This document shows positions 35,608 to 43,181 of a DNA stretch of 64,000 bases, one piece after another; within the stretch, counting starts at the first letter, position 1; each line of letters begins with the position of its first letter. The position numbers and the translations under genes were made by a program. Location of the stretch: NCBI RefSeq assembly GCF_900104795.1, contig NZ_FNTG01000002.1, forward strand, positions 3,472,001 to 3,536,000. Reading direction: 5' to 3'. The DNA comes from Burkholderia sp. WP9 (GTDB taxonomy: Bacteria; Pseudomonadota; Gammaproteobacteria; Burkholderiales; Burkholderiaceae). The notes below the pieces were generated by a model. The model saw only the letters and a list, made by a program, of their open reading frames with translations. It did not search any database and was not told the origin of the DNA.

Positions 35608-37915
35608 TCAAGATTCCTTTATTGTCGATGTTGAAAGACGCTTCCTGCTGAAGTTTGGCGAGCAGATCCATGGCGCTGATGACGCGCGCGGTCGGGTCCC
35701 CCGTCAACGAGCGCAAGCCGCGCTCGAGGGTGTCGATGGCTTCGGCGTTGCGGCCGGTGGAGCGCAGCAGATCGGCGAGATAGCGCGCGGCGTCCACGCG
35801 TGCGGGCACCGAGCCGAAGGCGAGGGCGGTGGACATGGCGGTGCGCAGACCCAGTTCCGCGGCGTTGACGTCGCCGAGCGCCCATTGCGCGCGGGCTCGG
35901 GTGACGAGGAGTTCGCCCAGATAAACCCGTTCCTGGCGGGCGAGCGTTTCGTCGATCGCAGTGGCGAGAAGCGCCTCGCACTCCTTCGCGCGGCCGGCGC
36001 GCAGCAGCAGTTCGCCGTGCTGCCACGTCTTGAACGAATAGAACAGCGCGCCGCCGTTGCAGAGCATGTGGTTGTCGAAGCCGTCGATCATGACGGTTTC
36101 CGCTTCGTCGGGGTGGCCGAGCGAACTGAGGTGGCAGCCGCGAAGCACCTGGCCGACGCCTCGATAGAACGCAAAACCGTTCGCGATCGAAACCGATTCG
36201 AGTTCGCTCGCGAGATCGCCGAGCCGGCTTTCGTCGTCGAACAGGCAGGCGAGCCAGGCCGCGCCCTGCAGGTTGACGGCATGAGCCAACGCGTGCGCGC
36301 CGGGCTCGGAGGCGCGCAGGATCAGCATGTCCATGGCGCGCCGCGCTTGCCCGAATGCGCCGATCTGATAAGCGGCGAGGCCTTCGAAAGTCAGTGCGAG
36401 ACTGGCGAGGTCGATTCCCTGCGAACCGGTACGGGCGTCTTCTCGCCCCACGCCGAGCAGATTGCCGCGCGCGAGACAGGCCAGCGCTTCCTCACTGTCG
36501 CCTAGCCAGAAGAGGGTGTTGGTCATCGCGACGTGGGCTTCGTCGAGCGAGACCCGGTCGCCGCCGTTCTGGGCGCGCTCCAGCATGTTCTGCGCGGTGG
36601 CGCGCGCCTGCTTGAGCTGAAGCGTCGTCAGTTGCGTGGTCCAGATGCCGAACTGGATCGCCGCGAGTTCGGCGGGCGCACAGACGCCTTCGCCGATGGT
36701 CAGTGCGGCGGCGTAGCAGGCGGTGGCTTCCGCGTACAACCAGCCGTGCACGCTACGCAAGCTCATGCCGAGCAGCCGGTAGGCGTCAAACTGAAGACGG
36801 CGCACGGACTCCTGTTCCTGGGGCGTTTGCAGCACGTCGAGGCAACGGCGCAACAGCGGGATGGCTTCGGCGAACTTCGATTCTTCGATCAGCGCGCTGG
36901 CGTGCTCGAGACACTTGCGCGCTTCCCGATGATGTTCCTCGCGTGACTTCAGACGCCGCTCAATGGTCTTCCGGCCCACGCCCAGCAAGGTGGCGGCCGC
37001 GCTTTTGTTGCCGCTGGTGCGTTCGAGCGCGCGGTCGATCAGGAGGTCTTCAGCGACTGCGAGCTTGTCGCGGCCTTCGAGTTGCAGCAGCATGTCAGCG
37101 AGGCTTGCGCGCGACACCGGCCCGGTCGTTTCATTGGCAAGAAACGGCTCGAGCGAATCGACGTCGATGAGCGTGTTCTCGGCGAGCACGCTCAACTGGC
37201 TGATCAGGTTGCGCAACTGCCGGATGTGACCCGGCCATGCGTGCTGGGACAGCCGGCGGATGGCCGCCGGCGAAAATTCGAGGCGACGCGTGTGCTGCGC
37301 CGCGAAGTGAGTGACGAGAGCCGGAATGTCCTCGATGCGCTGTTCGAGGCCGGGAACGGCGAGCACGAAAACCGCCAGCCGGTAGAACAGGTCTTCGCGG
37401 AACAGACCTTCGCGCGCGAGTTCGCGCAGGTCGCGGTGAGTCGCGGCAACGACGCGGCCCGCGAAATGCAGATTGGTCGATGAACCAATCGGGCGGAAGG
37501 TTCGCGTTTCGAGTACCCGCAGCAGTTTCGGCTGCAGTGCGAGTGGCAGCTCGCCGATTTCGTCGAGCAGAAGCGTGCCCTTGCCGACCTGCTGGAAAAG
37601 TCCCTGACGGGTTTCGCCCGCACCGGTGAACGCGCCTTTGACGTGCCCGAACAATTCGGCTTCAACGAGATTTTCTGGAATCGCGCCGCAGTTGACGTCG
37701 ACGAACGGCTGATCCTGGCGCTGGCTGTGCGCATGGACGCGGCGAGCGACCAACTCCTTGCCTGAGCCGGTCGGCCCGAAAACAAGCAGCGGATGATCGG
37801 TTGGTGCGACCCGATCGATCATCCTGACCAGTTGGCGAAAAGCTGGCGCGGCGCCCACGAAGGCGCCGGAATCAGCCTTTTCGTGAACGAATGGGACGAC
37901 AGGGGGTGGACTCAT
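35597..37915 (-). CDS. Sigma54-dependent activator with C-terminal TPR-like half
   Basis: 772 residues. The AAA+ domain starts almost at the N-terminus: Walker A GPTGSGKE (48-55), the sigma54-contact loop GAFTGA (94-99), Walker B LLLDEIGEL (115-123) and arginine region FREDLFYRL (172-180). A Fis-type helix-turn-helix is at about 294-322 (SGNKSAAATLLGVGRKTIERRL). After it come about 440 residues of helical repeats resembling TPRs (EARKCLEHASALIEESKFAEA, DSEEALACLARGN). Usual activators have a sensor before the AAA+ domain and end at the HTH; here the putative sensor is C-terminal. It probably controls the promoter at 33364-33379 and perhaps its own operon. Confidence 0.9.
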   Translation of the reverse strand: MSPPPVVPFVHEKADSGAFVGAAPAFRQLVRMIDRVAPTDHPLLVFGPTGSGKELVARRVHAHSQRQDQPFVDVNCGAIPENLVEAELFGHVKGAFTGAGETRQGLFQQVGKGTLLLDEIGELPLALQPKLLRVLETRTFRPIGSSTNLHFAGRVVAATHRDLRELAREGLFREDLFYRLAVFVLAVPGLEQRIEDIPALVTHFAAQHTRRLEFSPAAIRRLSQHAWPGHIRQLRNLISQLSVLAENTLIDVDSLEPFLANETTGPVSRASLADMLLQLEGRDKLAVAEDLLIDRALERTSGNKSAAATLLGVGRKTIERRLKSREEHHREARKCLEHASALIEESKFAEAIPLLRRCLDVLQTPQEQESVRRLQFDAYRLLGMSLRSVHGWLYAEATACYAAALTIGEGVCAPAELAAIQFGIWTTQLTTLQLKQARATAQNMLERAQNGGDRVSLDEAHVAMTNTLFWLGDSEEALACLARGNLLGVGREDARTGSQGIDLASLALTFEGLAAYQIGAFGQARRAMDMLILRASEPGAHALAHAVNLQGAAWLACLFDDESRLGDLASELESVSIANGFAFYRGVGQVLRGCHLSSLGHPDEAETVMIDGFDNHMLCNGGALFYSFKTWQHGELLLRAGRAKECEALLATAIDETLARQERVYLGELLVTRARAQWALGDVNAAELGLRTAMSTALAFGSVPARVDAARYLADLLRSTGRNAEAIDTLERGLRSLTGDPTARVISAMDLLAKLQQEASFNIDNKGILNGL

Positions 37916-38329
37916 TACAAAATACGCTCCACATAAACCGCGCGTGGCGCTACGCGGAAATTGCCGTCGAAAAGACGGGACGGACGGTCAAACTTCGCTC
38001 GGGAGTCTTCCGAATGCGTTGTCGGAACCGTCTGCCGCAAAAAAGACAGAGTATGACGGCTTGTCGCCGATCGTGCCCCTTGGAAATAAACCGGTGCGCC
38101 AGTGCGTCTGCGGATCAGATGCGTGTTTGCCGCGACGCGAAAATACGCGCGGAAAAATGACGATTACGTCACCCGGATAACGGCTATGCAGCGTGGGTAC
38201 TTTAGTGGAGCTGCGGTCGCTGGGCTGGTGGATGGGAGGATGTTGGATTGGGGGAGATTGTTGAAAGAAGAGGATCAACGCAAACTTGATATGAAATTGC
38301 TCGTCGCAGAAGCCTTGTGCCACCGCGAT
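37916..38329. other. Upstream region of the activator operon
   Basis: About 410 bases between the activator start and the IS element. No gene seen. It should hold the promoter of the leftward three-gene operon; I found no -24/-12 match. The palindrome TGACG-ATTA-CGTCA is at 38158-38171. Confidence 0.45.
38158..38171. promoter_or_regulatory. Palindrome TGACG-N4-CGTCA
   Basis: TGACGATTACGTCA has perfect 5-base arms around ATTA. It lies about 245 bases upstream of the activator start and 160 bases from the IS end. Possible operator; no regulator can be assigned. Confidence 0.35.
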
Positions 38330-38332
38330 CGA
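38330..38332. repeat. IS target-site duplication, left copy
   Basis: CGA directly before the left IS end, matching CGA at 39620-39622 after the right end. Confidence 0.75.
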
Positions 38333-38372
38333 TGACCTTGCCCCCGTTTGACGAATCCCATAGCTGGGTGAA

Positions 38373-39293
38373 TTATGCGGCTTCGCCTCTATGAGCCGCG
38401 AACCAGTTCTTTTCGAATGTCATGGGGCTGACGTAATCGAGCGTTGAATGTAACCGGCGCGCGTTGTAAAAACCCAGCCAGTCAATCACCTCATCCATTG
38501 CTGCCCGCCGGGTGGGGAAGTGTCGTCCGTGCATGCGTGCTACCTTCAGCGAACCCCATAGACTTTCCGTCGGCGAGTTATCCCAACAATTTCCACGTCG
38601 GCTCATCGACGAACGCATGCCGTAGGCCTTCAACGCGTCCTGAAACAGGCCGCTGCAATACTGGCTGCCCCTGTCGCTATGCACGATTACGCCGGCGTCA
38701 GGGCGACGCCGGAACCACGCCATTCGCAATGCGTCCGTGACCAGTTCAGCCTTCATGTGCGGCTGCATCGACCAGCCCACCACCTGCCTGCTGAACAGGT
38801 CGATGATGGCCGCGAGGTAGACCCAGCCTTCGGCTGTCGCCAGGTACGTGATGTCGGTCGTCCAGACCTGGTTCGGTGCGTTAGCGGTGAAGTCGCGCTC
38901 CAACAGATTCGGCGCCACCGGCAAATCGTGGTTCGAGTTCGTCGTCGCGATGTACTTGCGCTTGTGGCGGGCTCGAATGCCATGCTGCGCCATCAGTTTG
39001 CGAACCCGTTCTTTGCCCACGCGCACGCCTTGCGTGAGCAACTCCTTCCACATGCGAGGCCAGCCGTATTCGCCCTTGACCTGCATGTGAATCGCCTTGA
39101 CTTGCGCGAGCAGCGCATCGTTGCTTACGCGGCTACGGTGCGGCTTGTCGTGCGCGGTGCGTTGCCGGCGCTGATGATATCCGCTGGGACTGACTTCCAG
39201 CACTTCGCATAGGACCGAGACTGGCCAGCGGCGTCGATTGTGCTCGATGAACGCGTACTTCACATCGATTCCTTCGCGAAGTACGCTGCGCAC
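38373..39293 (-). CDS. IS3-family transposase OrfB (DDE integrase domain)
   Basis: 306 residues counted from a GTG; in vivo it is normally made as an OrfAB fusion. The rve/DDE domain shows VWTTDITYLAT (first Asp), VIVHSDRGSQYCSG (second Asp) and NSPTESLWGSLKVARMHG (Glu), with the upstream HTH_21 region RVRKLMAQHGIRARHKRKY. It cuts and joins the IS ends. Its frame is -1 relative to orfA and overlaps it by 34 bases around the AAAAAAG slippery site. Confidence 0.93.
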   Translation of the reverse strand: MRSVLREGIDVKYAFIEHNRRRWPVSVLCEVLEVSPSGYHQRRQRTAHDKPHRSRVSNDALLAQVKAIHMQVKGEYGWPRMWKELLTQGVRVGKERVRKLMAQHGIRARHKRKYIATTNSNHDLPVAPNLLERDFTANAPNQVWTTDITYLATAEGWVYLAAIIDLFSRQVVGWSMQPHMKAELVTDALRMAWFRRRPDAGVIVHSDRGSQYCSGLFQDALKAYGMRSSMSRRGNCWDNSPTESLWGSLKVARMHGRHFPTRRAAMDEVIDWLGFYNARRLHSTLDYVSPMTFEKNWFAAHRGEAA

Positions 39294-39556
39294 TTTTTTA
39301 ATATGTCTCGCTCCATCTTCAGGCGCGCTACCTCCGCACGCAGCCGCGCCAGCTCCATCTGTTCCGGGCTCACAGGCTTCGTGCCTGCGCCCGCCAGCTT
39401 GCCTTCCCGGTCAGCCTTCACCCAGTTGTACAGCGTCTGTTCAACCACACCCAGTGTCGCCGCCACTGCTGCCATGCTTTGCCCGGCTTTGACCAGTCGT
39501 ACCGCTTCCAGCTTGAACTCGAGCGTGTACTGTGCCCGCTTTGCCTTGCTTGTCAT
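39260..39556 (-). CDS. IS3-family transposase OrfA
   Basis: 98 residues. An N-terminal helix-turn-helix (YTLEFKLEAVRLVKAGQSMAAVAATLGVVEQTLYNWVK) binds the IS ends, and a C-terminal leucine-zipper-like helix (ELARLRAEVARLKMERDILKK) dimerises. It ends just past the slippery heptamer that leads into orfB. Made alone it usually acts as a repressor of transposition. Confidence 0.93.
   Translation of the reverse strand: MTSKAKRAQYTLEFKLEAVRLVKAGQSMAAVAATLGVVEQTLYNWVKADREGKLAGAGTKPVSPEQMELARLRAEVARLKMERDILKKCAAYFAKESM
39293..39299 (-). promoter_or_regulatory. Programmed -1 frameshift site A6G
   Basis: Reads AAAAAAG on the minus strand, within the ILKK codons of orfA and exactly where the orfB frame joins. 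This is the standard slippery heptamer of the IS3 family. Confidence 0.8.
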
Positions 39557-39619
39557 CGTTCTTCTCCTTGCTTGAGTTTACCTGCTCAGCAAGGGATTCG
39601 TTTTTCGGGGGCAAGCTCA

Positions 39620-39622
39620 CGA
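39620..39622. repeat. IS target-site duplication, right copy
   Basis: CGA directly after the right IS end, matching 38330-38332. Confidence 0.75.
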
Positions 39623-39640
39623 GACCGAATTGCATGCAAG

Positions 39641-39734
39641 CTTTAGGTGGAGATTGGCGCGGCGTTCGAGTGCCCCCAAGGGCAATCCACCTAAAGTTAG
39701 ATGTAATCGCCTTGAAGGAAATTTCTCCACCTAA
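39641..39734. repeat. Three copies of TTAGGTGGA / TCCACCTAA
   Basis: CTTTAGGTGGA (39641-39651) faces TCCACCTAAAG (39686-39696), and a third copy TCCACCTAA is at 39726-39734. The first two can form a hairpin with a small bulge. They lie directly between the IS and the frameshifted gene, about 90 bases before its start; they may be an operator cluster for that gene or remains of an older element. Confidence 0.5.
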
Positions 39735-39821
39735 TGAGGTCTGAATTGGCCTCATACGTATGTTGCATGTCAGTTCAGAGCGTCGGAGCTAGACTGCCTT
39801 GTCTTTCGGTGAGGGGAATCC

Positions 39822-40864
39822 ATGGGCAGCAAGATTAAGATAGTCCGCAGCGACATCTATCGGCGTGTTTGGGAGAAGCCGGCGCGGGAGGTCGCGCAAG
39901 AGCTTGGTATGTCGGGAGCCATGCTGAAGAGGATCTGCAAGCAACTGAATGTTCCAACACCATCCTCTGCGTACTGGGCAAAGCTGGAGGCTGGAAAAGC
40001 AGTTGCACGGACACCGCTTCCCAGCGAGGCAGGCCGTCACATGGTAATTAGTGATCCGGAGAGGCACAGGTATCGTGGTGCGTCGCCGCCCGATTTGGCC
40101 CGCCGACTGCTCCAAATCAAGGAAGAGGAGAAATCTTTCCTCCAGCCTATCGTTACGTATGCCGACGGGCAATTGTGTACGGCATGCGTGCGCGCTATTG
40201 CCAACAGGCTGGCATTCCAGAAGGGAAATTCCAACACAGATGCAGTTAGCACCTCGCGTCAACGCCGGCACCGGGCCTTATGTATCGCGGATACACTCGT
40301 GGAGGCTATGCGGCTGCGCGGTTTCAAAGCGCGTGAGACGAACGGTCGGCTTGTTCTTTCCCGCGGGTTGTTTGAAATAAATCTCCGCCTGACTGATGCG
40401 GAGAGTTCCCGCGGCAAGCCGACCTCCAGTAAAGGTAGCGTTGGCCTTCGTCTTACAGTACGTCAGACTAGGGGCGGGGTACGCACTTATGCGAGAGACG
40501 AACCCGGCCGGACGGTTGACGATCAACTAGCACGAATTGTTTAGCGATCAGGCGGGCGGAAGCCACGAGCTCCTATGAAGCGGAACGCGCGGCTGCGGAA
40601 GCTCAAAGACTTGCTGCCAAGCTTGATCTGGAGAAGGTCGGTGAACTGTGGACGGAGGTCGATAACTGGCTTCGTGTTCAACAGTGCAGAAGCTACCTCG
40701 ATCAGGTTGAGATCGCATGTGCTGCTAGCGGTGTTTCGATCGATTGTGGCTCAAGTGTTGCCGAGTGGATCAATTGGGCGCGCGCTGTCTGTGATAACCA
40801 TGATCCTGTGGCCGCACGAATCACTCAGTTCTCTGCACTGGTTTCATCTCAAGAGAAACCGTGA
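39822..40864 (+). pseudogene. HTH-like conserved hypothetical, split by one frameshift
   Basis: The first 240 residues read from the ATG at 39822, with an HTH-like start (IYRRVWEKPAREVAQELGMSGAMLKRICKQLNVPTPSSAYWAKLEAGKA), a pattern I recall from conserved proteobacterial proteins of unknown function. That frame stops at 40542-40544 (GTTTAG). Restoring one base in the T-run gives LARIV-LAIRRAEATSSYEAERAAAEAQRLAAKL and an open frame to the stop at 40862-40864, with coding-like codons. So a single-base loss splits a gene of about 347 residues. It could be decay, a sequencing error or, less likely, programmed slippage. GC content is lower than the neighbours, suggesting transfer. Confidence 0.7.
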
Positions 40865-41038
40865 CCAATTGCGAATTTTCACTGATCAACGGATAGTGTT
40901 ACAGGAATGCAGACGTCAACTGTTTCCGTTCCCGAGAGCACGACCGCGACCATGTCATGGGTCGTTGCTGAGGAGCTTCACGCAAGCGTCTGAGGTTCCA
41001 TGCACTCACGGGGAGGGCGCTCGCATAGCACTTGCGAT

Positions 41039-41197
41039 TTAACGCTCTGCGAGCACTAGTGATGATCTTCGCATCGATAGCGAGGACCCGCCGACTTCGG
41101 CACGCACGATCCGCTCGCCCTCCAAGCCATACAGATCGATGTTGAGCGGCCGGCGGGTTCGCGGGATGGCAGCACCGTTGCCATTCTTAACGGCCAT
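41039..41197 (-). CDS. Possible 52-residue gene or gene fragment
   Basis: ATG at 41197, stop TAA at 41039. The middle part has strongly coding-like codons for this genome (AIPRTRRPLNIDLYGLEG, then ERIVRAEVGGSSLSM), and the last ten codons do not. It could be the start of a longer gene cut off by a rearrangement. No clear ribosome site. I do not recognise it. Confidence 0.3.
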   Translation of the reverse strand: MAVKNGNGAAIPRTRRPLNIDLYGLEGERIVRAEVGGSSLSMRRSSLVLAER

Positions 41198-41552
41198 CAG
41201 GGCTCAAGCGATGCCGATAGTCTGCCATCCCACGCGCTGGCACCCGGAACATCTCGTTTACGGATAGCCAATTATTTGAGGATTAAAAAATCATAATCAT
41301 GTCGCGCGGATTATTGGTGCTGTGCGAGTATTTAAATAATGCGCTCAGTATTAATCGCACTTGTTATGAATTTCTGCTCTGTTTTGATTTTTTATGGAAT
41401 TGATGTGAAAATCTTTGCGTCCGTTTAAAACTAAACGGCCATCCGAAAAACTGCAACCCATCACGTCAGGAAGAAACGTGCCGCTGAGGCAGGTTCATTT
41501 CCGCCGACGGCACGAGAGTTCACATGGAAGAAACTTAAAGGACAATCTGCGC

Positions 41553-41574
41553 AGGGGGTACGCCAATACCCCCT
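41553..41574. repeat. 8-bp perfect hairpin
   Basis: AGGGGGTA (41553-41560) and TACCCCCT (41567-41574) around CGCCAA. No U-run. It stands in an otherwise empty region. Confidence 0.45.
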
Positions 41575-41961
41575 AAGCGCAATAACCACGCACAAGGAAC
41601 GGAAGAGAAATCCCCTTGTGAAAAGAACACTTGTCGCTATGGAACTGTGCCTATATGTTATGGACCGTGATAAGCAGTCGCTTTGCGACGCGCGCAGCGC
41701 CAGGTGATTTTTCGTGCACACCAGTTGACCTACGAACCGACAATCCGTCATTCGAAATGCTGCCGTGCAGTTGACTGACGAGGACAGAAGCGCGTGCGGC
41801 ATGCGGATCAAGCGAGTAGTCGCAGAATGAGATCCCGTGCATCTCGAGCAGCAAACTGAACTCCCAGACTATCGCCAAGGAAGGCTGGCATTCATCGCCG
41901 CGACCTTTGCATCCGGATATGCCTCTGTTTCGTCTGCCGTCCCGCAAGTTGACACGTCATA

Positions 41962-42240
41962 TCATCTTGCAATGTGGACAGGCGGCGAGTACGAGCTGAC
42001 TCGCAGGTCCGAGGGTGACGCGCTTTGCTCGCTTGCGCCGCTCCGCGCTATGGACCTATCGGTTGCCTTTGATCTGTCTGGGTAGGAAGTTTGTTCCAGT
42101 TGGCCCTGACGTACCGTTAGGGAGTCGACGGATTCGCTTTCAAAATTTGTGAGCATGTCTGGTTCGGCGGACTGCGCGAAGGAGGTCGTTGGCGCAACCA
42201 GAATGACTGCAATAGCGATGGATATGACGGGCAATTTCAT
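41962..42240 (-). CDS. Small secreted protein, DUF4148-like length and layout
   Basis: 92 residues from the ATG at 42240, with AGGGAAG about eight bases before it; the frame is open further upstream but only this start gives a signal peptide (LPVISIAIAVILVAPTTSFA-Q). The mature part is short, polar and Ser-rich. The length and signal recall the small periplasmic DUF4148 proteins of Burkholderia, but the usual domain motif is not clear, so this is only a comparison. Alone on the minus strand, with its 3' end in the accessory patch. Confidence 0.55.
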   Translation of the reverse strand: MKLPVISIAIAVILVAPTTSFAQSAEPDMLTNFESESVDSLTVRQGQLEQTSYPDRSKATDRSIARSGASEQSASPSDLRVSSYSPPVHIAR

Positions 42241-42704
42241 ACGAAGCACTTCCCTTCCTGGCTGGATTGCCAACGCATTGTGTTGGGCCGTAGCGAGTTT
42301 AGGATTGTTGGTGTCCAGATGAAAACGCATTTCTTTCAATGCACCTTTGCCAGAACTATACAAATATTTTTGCTGGGTCGATTCAAAGCGTTCTTCCGGC
42401 AGGCCAACCACAAGACTCCGAGCAGGAGATCAGCGATTCTTGAAAGATCATTTGCTGGATTTGCAACAGTTCCGACGCAAGGAGTGGCGTAACATTGCTT
42501 CTAGGAGCAAAGCGAATCTAATGCGCTCGTTTCCCTTCCAATGACTGCGTCACAACAGCCTTTAGCTGTTGCACTTGCGCTGCACCTACCATTTGGTGCC
42601 GATAGAAAATATGCCTCAACGCACGGCACACTGTTCCGCGCTGTGCGGCAAGTTACCTTTGCGATTCTTCCCCAGTGTTTAACGGTCAATGTTCAGCAGA
42701 CGCG
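42241..42704. promoter_or_regulatory. Divergent intergenic region before marR-type gene
   Basis: 464 bases between the small secreted-protein gene and the MarR gene, with no gene seen. Promoters for both should lie here. The palindrome at 42553-42571 is the best operator candidate. Confidence 0.45.
42553..42571. promoter_or_regulatory. Candidate MarR operator, CAACAGC-N5-GCTGTTG
   Basis: Perfect 7-base arms around CTTTA, 19 bases overall, the size usual for MarR sites. It is about 135 bases before the likely ATG of the MarR gene and may control it and the divergent gene. Confidence 0.5.
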
Positions 42705-43181
42705 ATGAGCGCGTATCCTTCTCTCGTCGCCGACGAAAAGGTGCATTTGTGCAATTTAATTTGCCGTGCGCGTGCTGTGTTGTGGGATGCCGCCACGCAA
42801 CGCACGCTTTCCACGCTTGGTCTGACAACATCGCAAGCCGCCATCTTGCTAGCCATTGCTATAGCTCGTGAATGCTCTGCGGCAGAACTTGCACGCGAGC
42901 TCGGCATAGACGCCAGTGCAGTAACGCGGCTGGTTGACCGGTTAGGAAAGGTAGGACTCGTTGTGCGCCGCCGTATTCCAACGGACCGGCGCGTACTTCT
43001 CCTTTCGCTGAGTGCGGAAGGCGAGCGCGCCGCTGCGCAGATTCCCGCCATATTTACGGAGACGCTGAAGGGTCTCCTGCTAAGCTTCACGGTTGAAGCG
43101 ATCGATCTGTTCAAAGGGATGCTTGGCAAAATACTGGTCAACGCCGGACAACAGATCGCACCGCCATTAGTCACACGATGA
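42705..43181 (+). CDS. MarR-family transcriptional regulator
   Basis: 158 residues from the ATG at 42705; a GTG at 42675 is possible. The winged-helix core is clear: LGLTTSQAAILLAIAI, ECSAAELARELGIDASAVTRLVDRLGKVGLVVRRRIPTDRR. Such proteins usually repress genes for aromatic degradation or efflux and release DNA on binding a phenolic ligand. Its stop overlaps the start of the next gene by four bases (ATGA), so the pair is co-translated. The ligand is unknown; neighbours suggest an aromatic acid. Confidence 0.9.
   Translation: MSAYPSLVADEKVHLCNLICRARAVLWDAATQRTLSTLGLTTSQAAILLAIAIARECSAAELARELGIDASAVTRLVDRLGKVGLVVRRRIPTDRRVLLLSLSAEGERAAAQIPAIFTETLKGLLLSFTVEAIDLFKGMLGKILVNAGQQIAPPLVTR

Larger units (their letters stand above)
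38333..39619 (-). mobile_element. Complete IS3-family insertion sequence (1287 bp)
   Basis: Both ends are visible: TGACCTTGCCCCCGTTTGAC at 38333 and, on the other strand from 39619, TGAGCTTGCCCCCGAAAAAC, both continuing into CGAATCCC. The flanks carry a 3-base direct repeat CGA (38330-38332 and 39620-39622), the usual target duplication for this family. It encodes orfA and orfB in the leftward direction with an A6G slippery site. It looks intact and possibly active. Part of an accessory patch between the sigma54-regulator operon and the aromatic region. Confidence 0.92.
40865..41961. other. Accessory non-coding stretch with AT-rich core
   Basis: About 1.1 kb with no long credible gene. The part at about 41260-41460 is strongly AT-rich for this genome. 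It contains a possible 52-residue minus-strand ORF (41039-41197) and a perfect hairpin (41553-41574). Probably horizontally acquired or decayed DNA. Confidence 0.5.

Noticed and set aside
38311..38325. TGGCACA on the minus strand as a second sigma54 promoter before the activator operon
   Set aside because: The -12 element is wrong (TTCT in place of TTGC) and it lies against the IS end.
41339..41428. 29-residue hydrophobic plus-strand ORF in the AT-rich patch
   Set aside because: No ribosome site, very AT-rich DNA where short hydrophobic frames arise by chance.
41837..42085. 82-residue plus-strand frame opposite the small secreted protein
   Set aside because: Antisense to a better supported gene with signal peptide and ribosome site; no similarity seen.
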